Shown in pieces: positions 9,316-17,523 of a stretch of DNA of 64,000 nt. The number at the start of each line of letters is the position of its first letter. Positions within the stretch are counted from its first letter, which is position 1. The translations under genes and the position numbers were made by a program. The stretch comes from Tetramitus jugosus (Eukaryota > Heterolobosea > Eutetramitea > Acrasida > Vahlkampfiidae), in contig OW569362.1 of assembly GCA_937625935.1 (NCBI GenBank), forward strand, positions 310,001 through 374,000. Direction: 5' to 3'. The notes beneath the pieces were generated by a model, which was not told the DNA's origin, made no database searches, and worked only from the letters and a program-made list of their open reading frames with translations.

Positions 9316-10206
9316 TTACAATAGCGCAATCAAGAGTGCCGCTATGATGACCAAGAATACCTGTTTGTTCAACAGAGTAGTCGATCCTGAGCTTCCTTGA
9401 GAGGAAGGAGACAATAATTCAGTCGAATTAAAGACCTCAGAAGGATGTCCACTTGTGCTAGTCGAGATTGAAGTGCTTGGCACTGGAGATGACGAAGTCG
9501 ATACAGAAGGGGAAGGTGAGGGAGATGGAGAAGGGCTTGGTGAAGGAGATGGACTTGGCGATGGTGAGGGAGAAGGTGATGGAGAAGGAGATGGTGATGG
9601 TGAAGGACTTGGTGATGGTGAAGGCGATGGAACAACAGCAACATATGGCTTCTCATTGTTATAATTTCCACCTGGACCGTAGTTGCAAACAATGGTGTAC
9701 TTGTAAGTCACATTGTCGCAATATCCTCTTCCACAACCAACTTTCAACGAATCGGCCCATACCACCTGAGTGTAATGGCCACAGACCTTGCCTGATTGGC
9801 AAGTGTTTGTCGCCAAATCATAATACTGCTTCTCATTATCCCAGCTGGTCACTGGTTTGCTCATATCTGTGACTTGAGCCGTGGATGCATAAATGTTCTC
9901 ACCAACGTAGAACGTGTGACCTGTAGAGCGGTTAGGGTTGTGATCAATGAGAGCTTTGGATGAAGATGTTGCAGTGCAAGAGTTGACCCAGTTCTGAGCA
10001 GTGGTTGCCAAGCTATCATCCCATACGAGGGCAGGCATGGTCTGAGCAGCTGGATTGACATTTGCTCTGGCAGTGTTATGAGCTGAGAGAATGGCAGTCT
10101 TCTCTGTTGCAGTCAGAGGGTAAGGTGTGTTTGCTGCAAAACACACATTACTTGTGGCTAACAACAGAACAACAAGAATAAGGATACGACTTGATTGATT
10201 CTTCAT
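9316..10206 (-). CDS. Secreted CAP/SCP/PR-1 domain protein, copy 1, long Ser-Pro stalk
   Basis: This is the first of five CAP-superfamily genes in the array. CAP proteins are secreted, often bind sterols or other lipids, and are used in defence, predation or host contact. The 296 residues begin with a signal peptide (ILILVVLLLATSNVCFA). A CAP domain follows, with the first putative site His in LSAHNTARANV, VGENIYAS, the signature GHYTQVVWADSLKVGCG, and a YGPGGNYNNEKPY tail strand. A stalk of about 20 Ser-Pro dipeptides comes next, then a Ser/Thr stretch and a C-terminal hydrophobic tail (VFLVIIAALLIALL) typical of a GPI-anchor signal. Conserved cysteines should form disulphides. The long stalk sets it apart from its neighbours. 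No intron is seen. Confidence 0.9.
   Translation of the reverse strand: MKNQSSRILILVVLLLATSNVCFAANTPYPLTATEKTAILSAHNTARANVNPAAQTMPALVWDDSLATTAQNWVNSCTATSSSKALIDHNPNRSTGHTFYVGENIYASTAQVTDMSKPVTSWDNEKQYYDLATNTCQSGKVCGHYTQVVWADSLKVGCGRGYCDNVTYKYTIVCNYGPGGNYNNEKPYVAVVPSPSPSPSPSPSPSPSPSPSPSPSPSPSPSPSPSPSPSPSPSVSTSSSPVPSTSISTSTSGHPSEVFNSTELLSPSSQGSSGSTTLLNKQVFLVIIAALLIALL
9505..9631. repeat. Tandem Ser-Pro codon repeat in CAP copy 1
   Basis: On the minus strand this stretch encodes an almost perfect run of Ser-Pro dipeptides. The plus strand shows repeating GGAGAAGGTGATGG-type hexamers with synonymous variation (TCA, TCT, TCC; CCA, CCT). It forms the stalk between the CAP domain and the C-terminal anchor. 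Codon variation shows selection for the peptide repeat and not only a recent slippage event. Confidence 0.9.
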
Positions 10207-10375
10207 AACTTGAATTTGGTTTGCTTTTGTTTCGATGAGAGTGGATGCTTGTTATTTGTTGTAACCATGACATGTCTCTTGACCACACAAAATTCAGAGA
10301 CGACAGGACAGGTGATGCTTCAAGGGGAGAAAGATCATGCCGAATCGAAAGTCACAAATTTATTGACGCACAATC

Positions 10376-11086
10376 TCATCTCATCGCGACCATAACGGCC
10401 AGGAGCAAGGCGAAGAAACACAATTTGTGGAGTGACATAAAAGAGGCAGAATTTCCAGGTGAGGAAGAAGTCTTGGAAGACGAGGTTGGAGATGATGTTC
10501 CCGCAACATATGGCTTCTCATTGTTATAATTTCCACCTGGACCATAGTCACACACGATAGTGTACTTGTAAGTCACATTGTCACAAAATCCTCTTCCACA
10601 ACCGACCTTCAACGAATTGGCCCATACCAACTGAGTATAGTGTCCACAAATCTGACCTGCTTGACAAGTGTTTGTCGCCAAATCATAATACTGCTTCTCA
10701 TCGTCCCAACTGTTCACTGGGTTGCTCATGTTTGTGACTTGAGCAGTGGATGCATAAATGTTCTCACCAACGTAGAACGGAAAGCCATTGGAGCGATTCG
10801 GGTTGTGATCAATGAGGTACTTTGATGAAGATGTTGCATTACAAGAATTGACCCAGTTCTGAGCAGTGGCTGCCAAATCATCATCCCAGACGAGATCTGG
10901 CATGGTTTTTGCGGCTGGAACGACACTGGCTCTGGCATTGTTGTGCGCAGCGAGAATGGCAGTCTTCTCTGCCAAAGTCAGAGGATATGGAGTGTTTGCG
11001 GCTCGGCAAACATGATGAGTAGTGATCATCAAGAGCACGAGTAGGAACAACGATGGAATAATGTACTTGTTCAAAAAACGGGACAT
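10376..11086 (-). CDS. Secreted CAP/SCP/PR-1 domain protein, copy 2
   Basis: A 236-residue CAP protein with a signal peptide (FLLVLLMITTHHVCRA). Its domain runs from ANTPYPLTLAEKTAILAAHN through VGENIYASTAQVTNMSNPV and GHYTQLVWANSLKVGCGRG to YGPGGNYNNEKPYVAG. The stalk is only about 20 residues of Ser, Thr and Pro. It ends with PGNSASFMSLHKLCFFALLL, a plausible GPI-anchor cleavage and hydrophobic tail signal. It is closest to copy 3, with which it shares almost the whole C-terminal tail, so these two are the most recent duplicates visible. It lies 169 bp upstream of the start of copy 1 in the same orientation. Confidence 0.9.
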   Translation of the reverse strand: MSRFLNKYIIPSLFLLVLLMITTHHVCRAANTPYPLTLAEKTAILAAHNNARASVVPAAKTMPDLVWDDDLAATAQNWVNSCNATSSSKYLIDHNPNRSNGFPFYVGENIYASTAQVTNMSNPVNSWDDEKQYYDLATNTCQAGQICGHYTQLVWANSLKVGCGRGFCDNVTYKYTIVCDYGPGGNYNNEKPYVAGTSSPTSSSKTSSSPGNSASFMSLHKLCFFALLLAVMVAMR

Positions 11087-11334
11087 GTTTTTGGTTTCGC
11101 GCGTTTGTGTTGGATTTCGCTCTATGTTTTCCTTTCCAGAAAGATCTTCTTTTTATTTTTTCCTTCACCTGTCCGATCAAACCACCGAAAAGGAAGGTGA
11201 TGATTTTCAATGTCGCTTCAATTCTTCGACTGTCATGGAGCAGCAAGACGGTTTTTGAAGCATGATCATGGTGTAAAGAGTGGATTCACTCCCAACATAC
11301 GATGCTGAACCTGACAGCCTCGAATTTATGAAGC

Positions 11335-12051
11335 TCATCTCATTGCGATCAGAACCGCCATGAGCAAGACAAGGAAACACAATTTGTGGAGTGAGACGAA
11401 CGAAGCAGAATTTCCTTGAGGGGAGGAAGGCTTAGGATTTGGAGGTGATGGAGCAGGTGAGGGGGTAGGCGATGGCGTTCCGGCGACATAAGGCTTCTGA
11501 TTGTTGTAGTTTCCACCTGGACCGTAGTTGCAAACAATCGTGTACTTGAAGCTGACATTGTCACAATATCCTCTTCCACATCCAACCTTCAGTGAGTTGG
11601 CCCATACCACCTGTGTGTAATGACCACAAACCTTGCCGGCTTGACAGGTATTTGTTGCCAAATTGTAATACTGTTTCTCACTGTCCCAGCTGGTCACTGG
11701 TCTGCTCATATCTGTGACTTGACCTGACGACGCATAAATATTCTCACCAACATAGAATGAGAAACCCTTGGAACGATTGGGGTTGTGATCAATGAGAGCT
11801 TTGGATGAAGAGGTGGCAGTGCAAGAGTTGACCCAGTTCTGAGCAGTGGTTGCCAAGCTATCATCCCAAACATGAGCAGGCATGGTTTGAGCAGTGGGAT
11901 TTACATTTGCTCTGGCATTGTTGTGTGCAGCGAGAATGGCAGTCTTCTCTGTTGCAGTCAGAGGATATGGAGTGTTTGCTGCCAGGCAGGCATGGCAAGT
12001 GATCAAAAGCACGAGTAGAAACAATGCTTGAATGAATATGTAGTTGTTCAT
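11335..12051 (-). CDS. Secreted CAP/SCP/PR-1 domain protein, copy 3
   Basis: A 238-residue CAP protein with a signal peptide ending at about CHACLA. The domain carries ILAAHNNARANVNP, VGENIYASSGQVTD and GHYTQVVWANSLKVGCG. The stalk is a short Pro-rich stretch (PSPTPSPAPSPPNPKPSSP). The C-terminus (QGNSASFVSLHKLCFLVLLM) matches copy 2 and looks like a GPI-anchor signal. About 35 bp of its upstream region (12190-12224) resembles the upstream region of copy 2 (11202-11236), so the duplication unit included at least part of the promoter. No intron is seen. Confidence 0.9.
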   Translation of the reverse strand: MNNYIFIQALFLLVLLITCHACLAANTPYPLTATEKTAILAAHNNARANVNPTAQTMPAHVWDDSLATTAQNWVNSCTATSSSKALIDHNPNRSKGFSFYVGENIYASSGQVTDMSRPVTSWDSEKQYYNLATNTCQAGKVCGHYTQVVWANSLKVGCGRGYCDNVSFKYTIVCNYGPGGNYNNQKPYVAGTPSPTPSPAPSPPNPKPSSPQGNSASFVSLHKLCFLVLLMAVLIAMR

Positions 12052-12355
12052 GTTGTGTATTTATGTTGGGTTTGTCGTTAGATTTCGTGACATGAAGACG
12101 GAGCTTTTATTTTATGAGCTACTCTTCCCGGAGACAGGTGACATTTTGTGTACTTGCCTATCAAATCAACTTGATTCACGAACCGGAACGATTCTCAATG
12201 TCTCTTCAATGCTTCTTCTATCATTCAAGTTTTACGAATCATTTTCCAACTGGTGTCTTTATTTGCAGTCGAGTTACTTTGTTGAGTGTTTATGTCACCA
12301 AATGTTTGGAGAATAGTAATTTGGACAGAAGTTTCTCATCTGAACCAATGGTTGC
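12052..12355. other. Intergenic region upstream of CAP copy 3
   Basis: This stretch of about 300 bp separates CAP copy 3 from the stop of the CYTH-like gene on the same strand. It holds the probable promoter of copy 3, including the segment at 12190-12224 that resembles the upstream flank of copy 2. No long frame with a plausible start, RNA gene or repeat was recognised. Confidence 0.5.
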
Positions 12356-13090
12356 TTACTTTCGTTCGTCTGTAAGATATTGATAGATATTGTGATAATC
12401 AATAGCACAACCTTCGCCATCATAAGCATACTCCAGATTGAATACTGTCAGCTTATCGAAGCGATAGTTTGTGTCAGAAAGAGTTAATGCAGTAAATAGG
12501 TGATGTTCTTTCTTGTACAGATAGTACATGATCTTGCTCAAAACAGGAGTGACAGTAAGTAGCTTAAGCTTATCTTCTTTTGATTGCTCCTGCTCGAACA
12601 AGCTCCCAAGTTTGTCCCTGTCAATACATGCCTTGATGGCGCATACTTGGTCATCAAAGAGGAAATTGTAAATATGAATGATGTGGTCTCCCTTGTCTGG
12701 GGTTAAAGTGTATCTGCCCACAAAGAATGAATACTCCCTCTTAAAATCAAGTGGAAATCGTTGAATTTGGTAGTCGGTTCCCAATCTTAACAGAGTAGTA
12801 CGTGTAATCATCCGAGTATGAGACCCTCTTGACCCAGATATTATTCCTCATTAAAAGATTGTCATCCGTATCTAGAAACGTTTCGGTAAAATTTTGAGCA
12901 GTGATTCTATGACAATCTAACAGTTTTCCGAATTCTTCTTGTGATTGCAAGTTGAAACGCAACCGGACACCATACTGTGCCTGAATTGGCTCTCGTTGTC
13001 CATTAGGTTCTCAACACTAACCTCTGTTTGACTTAAATCAATAGTTGTTTTCCAGTATGGGTCCTTAGGACCTTGAAGTTCCATATTCAT
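12356..13090 (-). CDS. CYTH-like (triphosphate tunnel fold) protein, atypical
   Basis: Three frames on the minus strand join through two tiny introns: 13021-12981 (41 nt, GTTAGT to TTCAG) and 12791-12740 (52 nt, GTTAAG to TTTTAAG). The product has 213 residues from the ATG at 13090. The order of elements resembles CYTH/thiamine triphosphatase: LRFNLQSQEEFGKLLD, then NFTETFLDTDDNLLMRNNIW (the family's D-T-x-D-x-L segment), then RYTLTPDKG, KIMYYLYKKEHHLF and KLTVFNLEYAYDGE. The diagnostic ExExK motif near the N-terminus is not conserved (VRLRFNL instead), so activity is doubtful. It sits inside the CAP array but is unrelated to it. It could instead be a decaying gene with frameshifts; the clean splice signals argue against that. 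Confidence 0.45.
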
Positions 13091-13308
13091 CCCTTCGATG
13101 TTTGTTGTAGACCGTTTCTCTTTTTTCAATTGCCCGCTTACAGTATAGAGTCGTCAGAGCGGTTGTTGGACTATCTCCCTCCCTGCTTAGGATAAGACGG
13201 AGCACATGGATGAACTTCTTTACACAAGAATGTATGAAGTTATTGAAAAAGAAACAAAGTTCGAACTCAAAAGGTCAGGCCACTGTTTTACTTTGACAGG
13301 ATTCCTTT

Positions 13309-14055
13309 TTATTCATTCGAAAGCAACAGCACAACAGCAAAGAGAAGAAGCAGATTCACTCTGTTCAACACTACTGAAGAACCAGAATTATGTTTCGGTT
13401 TCAGATTGCCGAGTGAGGTTTGGGTTTGGGGAGTAGATGAAGGTAACGGTACACCAGATGGATTAGGTGATGGATTGGAAGGGACCTTTTCATAAGGTTT
13501 CTCACCTACAATGTTACCACCTGGACCATAATTACAAACAACAGTATACTTGAACTTGACATTGTCGCAGTAGCCTCTACCACATCCAAGCTTCACTGTC
13601 TTGGCCCACACCAACTGCGTGTAATGTTCACAAACTTTTCCAGCTTTACAACTATTCTCTGTATAATTATAGTACTGCTTCTCACTATCCCAGCTAAAGA
13701 CTGGTCGATACAAGTGAGAGATTGGACCAACCTCTGCATAAATATTTTCACCGACGTAGTATGAAAAGCCCTTGGAACGATTGGGGTTGTGATCTATGAA
13801 TGACGACGATGAAGAAGCTTTGCAAGAGCTGACCCATTTTTGAGCTGTTGCAGCCAAGTCATCGTCCCAAACGAGATTGGGCATGTCTTGAGCAGCAGGA
13901 ACTACAAAAGCTCTGGCATTGTTGTGGGCCAACAGGATGGTCTTTTTTTCAGTATCCGATAAGGGAAGGGGCAAATTGGCAGCCAGACAAAGGTTGCAGG
14001 TTGTGATAATCAACAATAGAAGAACTACTGTTCTCGAAATGGAAGTGAACAACAT
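13309..14055 (-). CDS. Secreted CAP/SCP/PR-1 domain protein, copy 4
   Basis: The ATG at 14055 gives 248 residues with a signal peptide (VVLLLLIITTCNLCLA). The CAP domain has ILLAHNNARAFVVP, VGENIYAEVG, CEHYTQLVWAKTVKLGCG and YGPGGNIVGEKPYEKV. In the CAP signature Glu replaces the usual Gly before His, which the family tolerates. The stalk is Pro/Ser/Thr-rich and ends in a hydrophobic run (LLLLFAVVLLL) that would direct GPI anchoring. It is more diverged than copies 1-3 (for example KASSSSSFIDHNPNRS). It lies upstream of the CYTH-like gene on the same strand. Confidence 0.9.
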   Translation of the reverse strand: MLFTSISRTVVLLLLIITTCNLCLAANLPLPLSDTEKKTILLAHNNARAFVVPAAQDMPNLVWDDDLAATAQKWVSSCKASSSSSFIDHNPNRSKGFSYYVGENIYAEVGPISHLYRPVFSWDSEKQYYNYTENSCKAGKVCEHYTQLVWAKTVKLGCGRGYCDNVKFKYTVVCNYGPGGNIVGEKPYEKVPSNPSPNPSGVPLPSSTPQTQTSLGNLKPKHNSGSSVVLNRVNLLLLFAVVLLLSNE

Positions 14056-14633
14056 GTTATTGTGTTTTGTTGTATACAATCTCTTTGGTGTTGAATTCCT
14101 AAAATTACAAGTGAGAGGTCTCCTTTGTGACGTATGTCCTTTTTACCGAATCAATGAGTCTATATTTGACGGAATCAGGATTACAAAAAATTTCACAGTT
14201 CTGACACTCTAGCATAAGTATCCTACCTAGAAGAACTATGGTCGTCGTGCATTGAGAGCTCTCGATGTGGATCCAATCGCACTTTCATTCGTTTGGTTGT
14301 TTCTCTTGTTGTGAACTGCTTCTTGACTCCATAGACTCTTGGTAGCGTCATCTTTGTGATAATTCAACTTGCACAAGCTTATTGTGATCGATTCTGTACA
14401 CAAGACTTGAAGAAATAGGCTACAAGTTCTTCCCCAAGGTCTTTTCTTGTACTTGTTTTCTGTTCCCCAGCCAGAAACGAGCCAAAGAATGCAATCTTGT
14501 CATGCGAAAAGATTGCTGAGCTGAAACAAATCCCAATGGAGGTCGTTGCTGAACAAACGACCAATAATACCAGGATACTATTCCAAGGATATTCGACGAA
14601 TGATAAAAAGATCTGATTTGCTGTATACACAGA
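14056..14633. other. Region without a recognised gene, CAP copy 4 to AOAH remnant
   Basis: About 580 bp. The first part should contain the promoter of CAP copy 4. The remainder lies downstream of the C-terminal end of the acyloxyacyl hydrolase remnant. Only short frames occur, among them a 42-residue minus-strand frame at 14223-14351 (starting MTLPRVYGVKKQF) with no recognisable family. I see no RNA gene or repeat here. Confidence 0.4.
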
Positions 14634-15240
14634 TTAGAATCCACCTTGCTCACCAAACAGTTTCTCAATTTGAGCATTGTTTGGATTGATTGGGCCCAAG
14701 GCTTCTGGATGATTCTGATTCAACCAATCATAGAGACTCTGTGCAATGAGAGTATTACCGATTTGAGATGGATGGAAACCGTCCATTGGTTCAATCAGAT
14801 CAACAGCATTTCCACCGTCTGCAATGTACTTCTTGTACAAGAGTAGACCTTTGACAATTCATTAGCATGTTGAGTGGTAATGTTTCTGATTGTGGCATTG
14901 GTGTTCATCCATCCCCAGCATGGTGTAGTTTCCAAGCAGTTCAAGAAGTCATACCCAGCAGGATACTTGACTCTCAATGGATGATAAGCCTCATGCAAAA
15001 AGTCGTACAACAAACCTCCATCAAGGTCTTGTGGAATAGTTTTTAAACACATTTGGAAATCATGTGCTCAAGTGTGGTCAATCAATCTCCAACTCCAACA
15101 TTCCCAACAAGTGCTTGTAGTCATGTTCCTCTCCCATTGATTGGCCAAGTCGGACTCATCTCCATCCGACATGACCAAAAAGAGCAATAAATGTAATGTG
15201 CGTCAAGTTCTTGTCGCCTCTCTGACCAGGAAAGTCCTAT
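14634..15240 (-). pseudogene. Acyloxyacyl hydrolase (AOAH) remnant
   Basis: AOAH removes secondary acyl chains from bacterial lipid A. Pieces of its C-terminal half lie in order but in different frames. Upstream is RGDKNLTHITFIALFGH, resembling the strand before the GNDVCN motif. Then comes a segment with LLYDFLHEAYHPL and FLNCLETTPCWGWMNTNAT. Then, after a frameshift near 14840-14855, LIEPMDGFHPSQIGN and INPNNAQIEKLFGEQGGF end at a natural stop. About 25 residues expected between ELSK and the LIEP segment are missing. The N-terminal saposin-like half is not found. No GT-AG intron explains all breaks, so this is a decayed copy. An intact paralogue elsewhere is likely but not visible here. Confidence 0.75.
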
Positions 15241-15366
15241 GAACTCCTATGTGGTAACATTACTCAGAGAGGTGTTGCTGTGTTATATGTATGGATACAA
15301 GTGACACTTGGTATTCGTGAAGAATTTGAGCTGTTGACAAATAGGCCTAGAAAAAACACAAATTGT

Positions 15367-16131
15367 TTACATTATCGAAAGATAAGAGAGGAACATGACT
15401 ACAAGCACCATGTATAATGGAGCTACCGATCGATTCTGTCCAGAGGATTGAGTCGCTGCTGCGGGACTGGATCGTTGGGCACTGTGGATATGAGATGGCG
15501 AAACATTCGGATTGGGAGATGGAGATGTTTCCGGTTTAGAAGATGGCAAAGGACTAGTACCTCCCTCCCCAATAGCTACATACGGCTTCTGGGTAATGAT
15601 ATTACCTCCTGGACCATAATCACACACAAGAGCGTATGTGTAATTTAAGTTGGCACAATAACCTCTTCCACAACCTACCTTGAGAGTGCTTGCCCAAATC
15701 ACTTGAGTGTAGTGATTGCAGCTTTCGGTTCCTTGGCAAGAGTCTGTCGTCAAGTTGTAGAACTTCTTTTCAATAGACCAAGCAAGAACTGCGTTGCTTA
15801 CATTGGTAATTGGGTAGTTGGAGGCATAGATATTCTCCCCCACATACGCGTATGAGGCAGTTGACCTACTGGGGTTAATGTCAATCATTTCCTTTGAAGC
15901 CGAAACACAAGAATTCACCCAATTCTGAGCACTGGTTGCCAGTTCATCATCCCAAACGAGTTCTGGCATGTGCCTGGCTGGAGGGTCGACACTAGCTCGA
16001 ATCAGGTTATGAGTTTCAACAATGGCCGCCTTGTCTTCTGCCGATAGAACTGTGGAATTCGACTCAACCGCCACTGCGGCTGCCACGAGGATAACAAGTA
16101 CAAGAATGAATAATGATACTTCTTTGAGCAT
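15367..16131 (-). CDS. Secreted CAP/SCP/PR-1 domain protein, copy 5
   Basis: A 254-residue CAP protein with a signal peptide (LFILVLVILVAAAVAV). The domain shows IVETHNLIRASVDPP, VGENIYASNYPITN, NHYTQVIWASTLKVGCG and YGPGGNIITQKPYVAI. It is the most divergent member: DINPSRST replaces the DHNPNRS of the others, and Asn replaces Gly at the start of the CAP signature. The tail is Pro/Ser-rich with a terminal hydrophobic segment (LYMVLVVMFLSYLSIM), again suggesting a GPI anchor. It is the upstream end of the array and is divergent from the CCDC174-like gene. Confidence 0.9.
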   Translation of the reverse strand: MLKEVSLFILVLVILVAAAVAVESNSTVLSAEDKAAIVETHNLIRASVDPPARHMPELVWDDELATSAQNWVNSCVSASKEMIDINPSRSTASYAYVGENIYASNYPITNVSNAVLAWSIEKKFYNLTTDSCQGTESCNHYTQVIWASTLKVGCGRGYCANLNYTYALVCDYGPGGNIITQKPYVAIGEGGTSPLPSSKPETSPSPNPNVSPSHIHSAQRSSPAAATQSSGQNRSVAPLYMVLVVMFLSYLSIM

Positions 16132-16373
16132 GGTGTTATAGTGTTTCTTTAATAAACAATAACAAATCCTGACAAACTACCTCATTAAAAAGAACCCAAT
16201 GTCGGTATCAATATTTGCAAGAGAGTGAGTCTCCCAAAACAAAATCTCCTCCCTTTCACGTGAAAGGAAACAAAACCACGAAACAGTAAAAAAAACTCGC
16301 GTAAGTTTGGGTATTGACGAACAACTATCCTCATCGTCCCAAATCACACACAAGCTCTTTTGTAAAGATCATC

Positions 16374-17120
16374 ATGTCTTCTCTTGGTTGGTTGACAGAA
16401 ACTACTATTGTTCCCTCCAAAAAAAAGGTCATTGGAGGCATCTCTGCCAATTCTTACATTAATCTCAAGGCTGCCATCTATGATCAACTACAGTCCAATC
16501 TGTTGCCTTCATCTGGAGCTTTAGCTACGAGGCGAAGTTTGGTTGGTGATGATGAGAAGATTATAAACAAGGGCGTTGAACAGCGCATTCAAAGAGATAA
16601 TCAAGCAAGTGTGAACAGTCGTTTGGGTGAGTCTGAAGAAGCTTCTTTTGAAAGATCAAGAAAAACACTGGAGAAGAAGGCACAATTATATGAAGAGAGA
16701 TTAATGGCCATCAGTTCATTCGAAGAGAATGATGATGATCACAAGAATGATCCATTGTGGCATCAAAAGAAGCAAGAAGATGGTGAGATGATGGTCAATT
16801 TTGATGAAAAATGGTATCACCAGAAATTGGCGCGTGAACAGAACTACATTACAACGGAGATACATTCTCCTACTGGAACTACTTCGTTGATCCATCATGA
16901 AGCTGTGCAGTCCTTGTCGCACGGTGATCTTACAATGAACTACTATCCATCGTCTTCTTCTGTGCAGAGATTACAGAGACGAACCACAGAAAAGTTTGAG
17001 TTTGTCAAGAGAGCTCGCATCCATGCACAACAGAAGCGCGTGTTAAGGATAGCAAAGAGAAGTAAGCGAAGAGATCTCAAGAACCATAATACCTCAACTA
17101 TGGTCCATTCTGTGCTCTAA
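16374..17120 (+). CDS. CCDC174-like protein
   Basis: The ATG at 16374 gives 248 residues starting SSLGWLTETTIVPSKKK. CCDC174 in animals is a nuclear protein linked to the exon-junction complex. Matching elements are ISANSYINLKAAIYDQL near residues 23-39, which is like the family's SS-x-VDLKAEL segment; KTLEKKAQLYEERL at about 93-106, which is like the conserved EKLEEKAKLYEK; and an acidic segment leading to FDEKWYHQKLAREQ. The C-terminus is strongly basic (KRVLRIAKRSKRRD), as expected for a nuclear protein. No intron is seen. An open stretch upstream of the ATG has no start codon. Confidence 0.65.
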   Translation: MSSLGWLTETTIVPSKKKVIGGISANSYINLKAAIYDQLQSNLLPSSGALATRRSLVGDDEKIINKGVEQRIQRDNQASVNSRLGESEEASFERSRKTLEKKAQLYEERLMAISSFEENDDDHKNDPLWHQKKQEDGEMMVNFDEKWYHQKLAREQNYITTEIHSPTGTTSLIHHEAVQSLSHGDLTMNYYPSSSSVQRLQRRTTEKFEFVKRARIHAQQKRVLRIAKRSKRRDLKNHNTSTMVHSVL

Positions 17121-17250
17121 GTCACAACTGAATTTCTACCCTCAACAAAAACAACAAAAGGGAGAGTCAGAACGACCACCAGATCCGTCGTTACGGAACA
17201 GCATTGATTTATCTGTAACAGCAACACAAGTAGCATCTGGTTATTCTTTG

Positions 17251-17412
17251 TTAATTGCTTGGAGTCTTCCGTTTAGCCAAGTTGTTTTGATCGAACGGAT
17301 AGATCTTGGACTTGTATTCTAGATTGTGATCACTAGTAGTGAATAGACACGTCATCTTCATATCAACAACTGTGCTTTTGCCAAATGTTCGTTGTCTTAC
17401 GGAGTTCCTCAT
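17251..17412 (-). pseudogene. Short 53-residue frame related to the fragment at 19773-20039
   Basis: This frame begins with ATG (MRNSVRQRTFGKSTVVDMKM) and ends at a TAA. Its central STVVDMKMTC matches FTVVDMKMEC in the fragment upstream of the F-box gene, and the DNA around the shared motif is also clearly similar (TTGATATGAAGATG core). The two pieces flank the F-box/LRR gene on the same strand. They are probably remnants of one duplicated gene, though a genuine small gene cannot be excluded. The rest of 17121-17523 holds nothing I can identify. Confidence 0.35.
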
Positions 17413-17523
17413 GCATGTGGTGATTTGTTTGCACTCTGCACAGGTTCATGGTGTGATATGATAATCATTAATACTTTATGAGGCTCAAAATAAGAATTGT
17501 ATTAGTAAAGTAAGAAGAGAACC

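Noticed and set aside
9455-9872. Plus-strand frames rich in Gly-Glu-Gly-Asp or Met-Glu-Lys across the CAP copy 1 stalk
   Set aside because: They are the complement of the Ser-Pro repeat; a periodic repeat stays open in several frames. The minus strand has signal peptide, domain and stop in register.
12356-13129. Frameshifted pseudogene explanation for the three CYTH-like pieces
   Set aside because: Two short GT-AG introns restore a single frame exactly, which is more economical; kept as an alternative at lower weight.
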